Both the position numbers and the translations under genes were made by a program. A stretch of 64,000 nucleotides of DNA from Terfezia claveryi (Eukaryota > Ascomycota > Pezizomycetes > Pezizales > Pezizaceae): NCBI GenBank assembly GCA_015179025.1, contig WHUX01000002.1, positions 496,001 to 560,000 on the forward strand, written 5' to 3'. How positions within the stretch are numbered: the stretch's first letter is position 1; the number at the start of each line of letters is the position of its first letter. A model generated the notes under the pieces. The model searched no databases. It was not told the origin of the DNA and was given only the letters and a program-made list of their open reading frames with translations. Shown here in pieces: positions 59,184 to 64,000 of the stretch.

Positions 59184-62100
59184 TTATCTTCGGTGAAACC
59201 GTCTTCTGTGGGACACCGCTGCTATATCATCATAGTCATCTTCATCGTCATAACGCTCATTCCCGACCAGAAGAACTTTAATGGTATTTCCAAAACCGAC
59301 GGCGATTGAGCGTTGACCGACCCGAATAACAGGGCCTGTACGACTCACGAGAAGCCCTTTGTCGCTGTCGCCGCCTGGTATATCGGCTAAGGGGTATCGA
59401 GATATTACTCCGTCAAAGGACATCGTCCAAGCCTCCCATTCGTCTTCTTTCTCGCTCACAGCTAAACTTTTGCCCCTTTTTCGTCTCTGACAGAGGCTTG
59501 ATTTTTCAATCCCTGAGCTGTAAGCATGATCATCGGAGTTTTCAGAATCTAGATGTGACTCAATCCTCCGTATTCCGGCGACTAGATTCGAAGATGTTGG
59601 CTCCCATCCTTCCACGTTCTCCATCCAGTGCATGGTCTCTTCTATTTGTTCAAAGCCTGTACATTTCTTCTCCCGTCGATCCCTCTCCGCTCGTAAGCAT
59701 ATGTACTTGGACCGTCCCTTTGTAGGCGCGAATGTATGCATTATGAACATGCCAGATTCACGCTCTGTATATGCAATCGAGAATGATTCCACAGAGGGGC
59801 ATCCACAATAAAGGCATGTTCGTCGCTTTGCATGGAAAGCGCGGAGCGTACTAGCTTTAAATTGACCGATTTGGAAAGACTTGACTATGCTACCTTTTTC
59901 AAACTGTGAGCGAGGGTTCCACACCACGAGCTTGTTCTACATACCTGATAAGAGATCAACTAAGTCGACATTACATTCTCTTGAGCTCACCACCATCCCA
60001 AGCACATGGAGAGGGATTATTGTACAAGGCTCTGGAAGTATATTGCCCTTTGTACATGATTCCGCCAGTGTGTGGACGTAGAGCTGTTCTGTACACCATT
60101 CACCTTGTCTGGAGGTGACAAAGAGTCTCCCCTGTCGGCAGGCGGTCACGATTCTCAATGACAATTTATGCGTTGAGACTCCATGTGACGAAGATACGAT
60201 AATGCCATCACAGATCCTATGATAATATATCTGTCCTGTTAAAATGCAAACCTCCGAGAGCCAGCCATTTTGCCGAACAACAATCAGCCTTGGTCCACAA
60301 GCGTGATCTTCTTGTCGAGGTGCAAAGAAAAATGCACTAGGGGTTTCTCCGTGAAGATCCAAGGAAAAAGATCGATAGAATGTGCTCTCTTTTATCTGCC
60401 AGAGTGATACTCTCCCCGCCTTTGGTACTATGGCAAGCCACTGTCCAAGGTTATCCAATGCAAGTCCCATAACCGGCCAGAGCAAATGTTCGAAGCAAGC
60501 AGGGCTTATTATATCCTTAGTAGGGCCCCACTTTCCCCGCAAGTTCCAAACAACTATGCGGCGATCCAACCCAACAGAAGCCACAACACCTTTAGGGGAT
60601 GCCACCACCATAACAACATCCAAATAATGTCCTCCATGCAGTGTCTGGGTCGTGAGCAGGGGCCCCTCCTCCGCTACTAGTCCATCCATGTCATCTGGTA
60701 ATTCCTTTGAGAGTAGGTGATTCATTAGCAATGTGACCCCAGCCGCTGCAGCTACCACTGTGAGAATAAAAGGCATTAAATGATCCTTCAAAGCGTCAAG
60801 ATCGAGAAAATTTATGAAATCTGAAAAACTTTTCTTCGCTTTCAATCTGTTTGAACCCTTTAGAACCACGAATAGAGGGTCATAAACTTTGGCAATCAAT
60901 CGACTGCCCCCTGGTTTTAGAATTTGAATCAACTCTTTAGCAGTAAGTTGGTCTTGCAGCTTTAGCCAGGATATTGGCGTACGTGCTTGGTTGATAGGCA
61001 TGCTAGTCGGTAAGGCGTAGCTCTCAGTGAACCGTTTCCGAGTTTGTAGGCTCTCTTTAAGGGCCTGAATACTCCGCCATGGAGTTTCGTTCTCGAAAAA
61101 ATGCACATTTAATGCAATAAGAGCACATATCATCTAGGTGAGTTAGTTAACAAATGTCTTAGTTCAAAAGCGGATCAAAAGAGGAGTTCATACAATGGCC
61201 GACCCTGCGATTCTCGTACTGACAGGAGTCTCTTTCACAAAACCTTTGAGACCACTCCTTGGGGATGCTGCCCTACGATCCCATTTTGAATCCGGGGTGG
61301 AAAGGGTTTCCTTTTCCAGGATATCCTGGAGCTCAAGGCGCTGAACATCGACACTGAGAACTGCAAGGAAGTACGAGAAATGGAGTATGAAATCCAATAC
61401 GAGGGCAATTCCGGCAAACCAGCAGAATTCCGTAACTGCCGGAACAGACACGTGCCCGACGAGTGTCAAAATGGCAATATCAGTAACAACAGCGACTGAG
61501 GAGAGAAATCCAACCTCTCCTACGGCGGTTGCAATTCGGATGTTAGTAGATTGCTCAGGGGGAGTATCTTTTATTGCATTCATCAAACGAACCCTGTATC
61601 TAGGGTTAGCACAGCCGTGCTTCAATGTGAGAAATGTGAGATTTCAACTTACATATTCTCCACTCCAATGACAATTACCACAAATGGAAAAACTTCACGG
61701 GGTATATGTGTGACGGGGTACTTGAGACAAGCCAAAATAGTGAGGCTGGACATAATCGAAGCCGCAAGCTACATCCGTGAGTCAGTGATAGAAACACATA
61801 GAACATGCCGCGTCCGTCATTATAGCAAGCACTACCTGTGTTATAATTGCCATAACTAATCCAGTCCGAGATCTTACTGTCCCTCCCCGGTTTAGTTGAG
61901 TGTATAGATAGAACGTCGTCAGAGCATAGCATGCAGTGAGGACTAGGTAGTCAGTGTTACTCATAGGTTGAAAGAAAAACTATATAACTTAGTATATATA
62001 TGCTCCCCACATATAGACAGTTCTTACGAACCTCGTAAAAACTACTCCCCCCAACTCTTCCATCAGGTGGATATATGTCATATTTGCCATGGAGATTTGC

Positions 62101-62902
62101 ATCAGATGCCAGTGCAGTTGCTCGCTCATCCCATAATTCTCCCATTTTGGACTTTATGTCATAGAATAGACTGATAACAAGTGCATCCGCAGCAGCTAAC
62201 TGGTTGTGAGAAAACAATTTCCCTGCAAACACTGAGCTCCAGTATAAGGTCATATTTAGAGGTGATACGCGCATGGCGTTTGCGTTGACCGTTCCCAATA
62301 GATCGTTGTCCTTTTGAATTGCTGAGAGAGAGCAGTTCCAATAAAGTAAAGGCGAGTGGAAGAATACTCCTAGTGGTAGAACCGAGGAGGCATCTATGGC
62401 GGGCCCCTGGGAAAGTAAATCATTGACTTTAGAGCGCGAGTCTCCAGTATTAGGTGCTTCCGTACAGAATACACCAGAGCCTAATAACGCCTCTTGAACT
62501 TTCAAGGCCTCCTCGACAACTTCCGCCGTTAATGCCCCCATGTATGAGCCCTGGACCCATGCCTGTTTAATTGCTATATCTGGAGCAGCCGAGACTGAAG
62601 AGAACTGCCGAGCCGAGCTCCAGACGTGGTGAGGTACTGAAGGTAGTCCGAGAAGGAAAAATGGATAAGAAAGTATGACCGCGCAGGTAACCGAGCCAAC
62701 GATATAGCGCACGGGTTGACGTGCTATAACGCTTCCGACATTATAGAAGCCTATCCGAAGAGGAGAGTCTTGCGCAAGCTGCGGCGGTTCCGCCGTGTGT
62801 CGAAAAGGCGATATCAATGCCCAAAACTAATATTTGATAACATTAACATGATAATTCTTTGCCATGCTTCTGCAGAGAGCATGTCCACGAGGCACATACC
62901 AT
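59184..62902 (-). CDS. SREBP cleavage-activating protein SCAP (sterol-sensing domain plus WD40)
   Basis: Exons 62902-62900, 62826-62032, 61979-61836, 61768-61653, 61593-61194, 61133-59945 and 59893-59184 give 1118 residues. Exon 1 is the ATG alone, followed by donor GTATGT. The protein then reads FWALISPFRHTAEPPQL, a first membrane segment (YIVGSVTCAVILSYPFFLLGLP) and a lumenal loop. The sterol-sensing domain (about 265-440) has ASIMSSLTILACLKYP, VFPFVVIVIGVENMVRLMNAI, AVGEVGFLSSVAVVTDIAIL and FCWFAGIALVLDFILHF. C-terminal WD-like repeats include VVMVVASPKGVVASVGLDRRIVVWNL and LALDNLGQWLAIVPKAGRVSLWQI. Fungal SCAP escorts SREBP from ER to Golgi when sterol is low. No SREBP gene is in the window. 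Confidence 0.9.
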
Positions 62903-64000
62903 ATGTTTCCTAAATTCGTATCTACACAGACATCAGGTGGGAATGGATAGCAGCGACAGCGTAACAGCAGGAAGCAAAATGCCCCCAATGACGAGCCTCT
63001 TAGCCCTCTGGATACAATCGAATGAGGATACTTAATCGTGATTATCTGAATAGTTCCGGAGAAGTCGCTTGTGGATATAATCCGAGTAGCCACCACACCA
63101 CAATTTGCGGTGTGTTGCAGCAGTTCTTTTGCCACCGGATATTTATGACACTGATTTGCTTTAGGAAATGATGATGCTTTTGAGATGAGAAGGGTGGTTG
63201 ATGGTGGTGGTCTGTCTAGTAGGGGGTTGTTTGTAGTTCGGCCTTATGGCGTCAGCACATGTAAATGTGGGGGGAGAAAGTTGCGAGGGTTCTGACCTAA
63301 ATGTTTGCTAGTGGGGGGTTGACGTTTCCAGCTGGGGGAATCTACCTAGGTCTACTACGTAGAGTTGACGTGAAGGGGCAAGGTAGTAGACGATGGAGGA
63401 TGGATGACTAGGAGAAGGAACGCCCAGGGGGTATATATGGCCCGATGTTCAGTATCCTGCCGTCGATGCAGTCGGTTTATGTAGGTAGTTGCAAGAGGGA
63501 ATATAAGGAAGGGTACATACATATACATAGACATAGACATAGCACGGGAGTGGCATGTGTGTACGGAGTAGAAATGTGGCAGTCTCAAATGTTGGTTCTT
63601 CAAAATACAAATCTATTGACCCCTACTGTAAACCACAAATACATTTACATTATATATTTCGCGAAATTTTCCAATCTGGCTGCACTCTCTCCAGTCCCAT
63701 CTTGAGCAACTCGATTATCGACACTTATTCCATATCTGTAGGTCCCCCTGATTCGATGCGACTAACTCGGTTCTCGTTTTCCAATTGAAAAATATTTGCT
63801 GCTTCCAGTCCAACAGGATACCGGTACTCTTGCTCGTATCCTCGCAAGCCCAAAAATAACACATCAAACGGATTCAAGTAGGAGTAGCAAAGGTACTATT
63901 ATCTCTGCCTGATACCTTTATGGCATATTAACTGATACACTTATTGGCTCGTTCTTCACAGTAACATGACGGACCGTGATGTTTACATCGAGTACCTACC
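62903..64000. other. Region upstream of SCAP to the window end
   Basis: It holds the SCAP promoter and 5' leader. A frame of about 100 codons at 62827-63135 overlaps the SCAP first intron and lacks support. Short ACATAG/ACATAT repeats lie at about 63516-63545. No other gene is seen to 64000. Confidence 0.5.

Noticed and set aside
62827..63135. Open frame of 102 codons upstream of SCAP as a possible SCAP N-terminus.
   Set aside because: Its phase does not join the SCAP exon. The ATG|GTATGT model at 62902-62900 gives the expected family start instead.
1..64000. A novel multi-gene defence or conflict system (CRISPR, NLR, toxin-type or similar).
   Set aside because: Both strands were read. All well-supported genes fall in conserved eukaryotic families or are isolated unknowns, and nothing clusters as a system.

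Overview
The window is nuclear DNA of a filamentous ascomycete (Pezizomycotina). Nearly every gene is broken by short GT-AG introns of about 50-100 bases with CTAAC/CTGAC-like branch sites. The gene set is typical of such fungi: a Zn2Cys6 transcription factor, fungal-type SCAP, GOS1, IML2, ATP10, a BRE4-like membrane protein and Puf6. The class cannot be fixed from the sequence alone. I rebuilt the gene models by hand from splice sites and reading frame. All complete models close in frame except one, the mitochondrial ribosomal protein uL2m, which needs one extra base in a run of eight G.

Layout: (1) 1-13.4 kb: the 5' part of an Hst3/Hst4-type sirtuin (-), a repeat-bearing spacer, a 17-exon family X DNA polymerase (+), IML2 (+), ATP10 (+), then divergent GOS1 (-) and RPL35 (+). 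(2) 13.4-19.3 kb: a gene-poor stretch with microsatellites and two copies of a small dispersed repeat. (3) 19.3-38.6 kb: a membrane-anchored protein of unknown function (+), PUF6 (-), RAD51 (-), TIM44 (-), tubulin cofactor E (+), a BRE4-like protein (-), B-type cyclin (+) and a HIT-family protein (-). (4) 40-50.6 kb: a Zn2Cys6 factor (-), uL2m (-), TEX1/THO3 (-) divergent from the RNase P subunit RPP40 (+), and TRM11 (+). (5) 51.8-63 kb: MON2 (-), an unrecognised basic protein (+) and SCAP (-).

Most of these are conserved housekeeping genes with no shared operon-like logic. They cover DNA repair (sirtuin, family X polymerase, RAD51), mitochondrial biogenesis (ATP10, TIM44, uL2m, IML2), Golgi and endosome traffic (GOS1, MON2), RNA processing (PUF6, TEX1, RPP40, TRM11) and sterol sensing (SCAP). 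I see no secondary-metabolite cluster, no intact transposon, no tRNA or rRNA gene and no CRISPR.

The most unusual signal is not a gene. Five intergenic sites each carry a tiny core built on TAGTCTGGTT (or its complement), bracketed by perfect 9-10 base direct repeats that differ from site to site. This looks like target-site duplications around remnants of a mobile element. A further copy has no visible flanking repeat.
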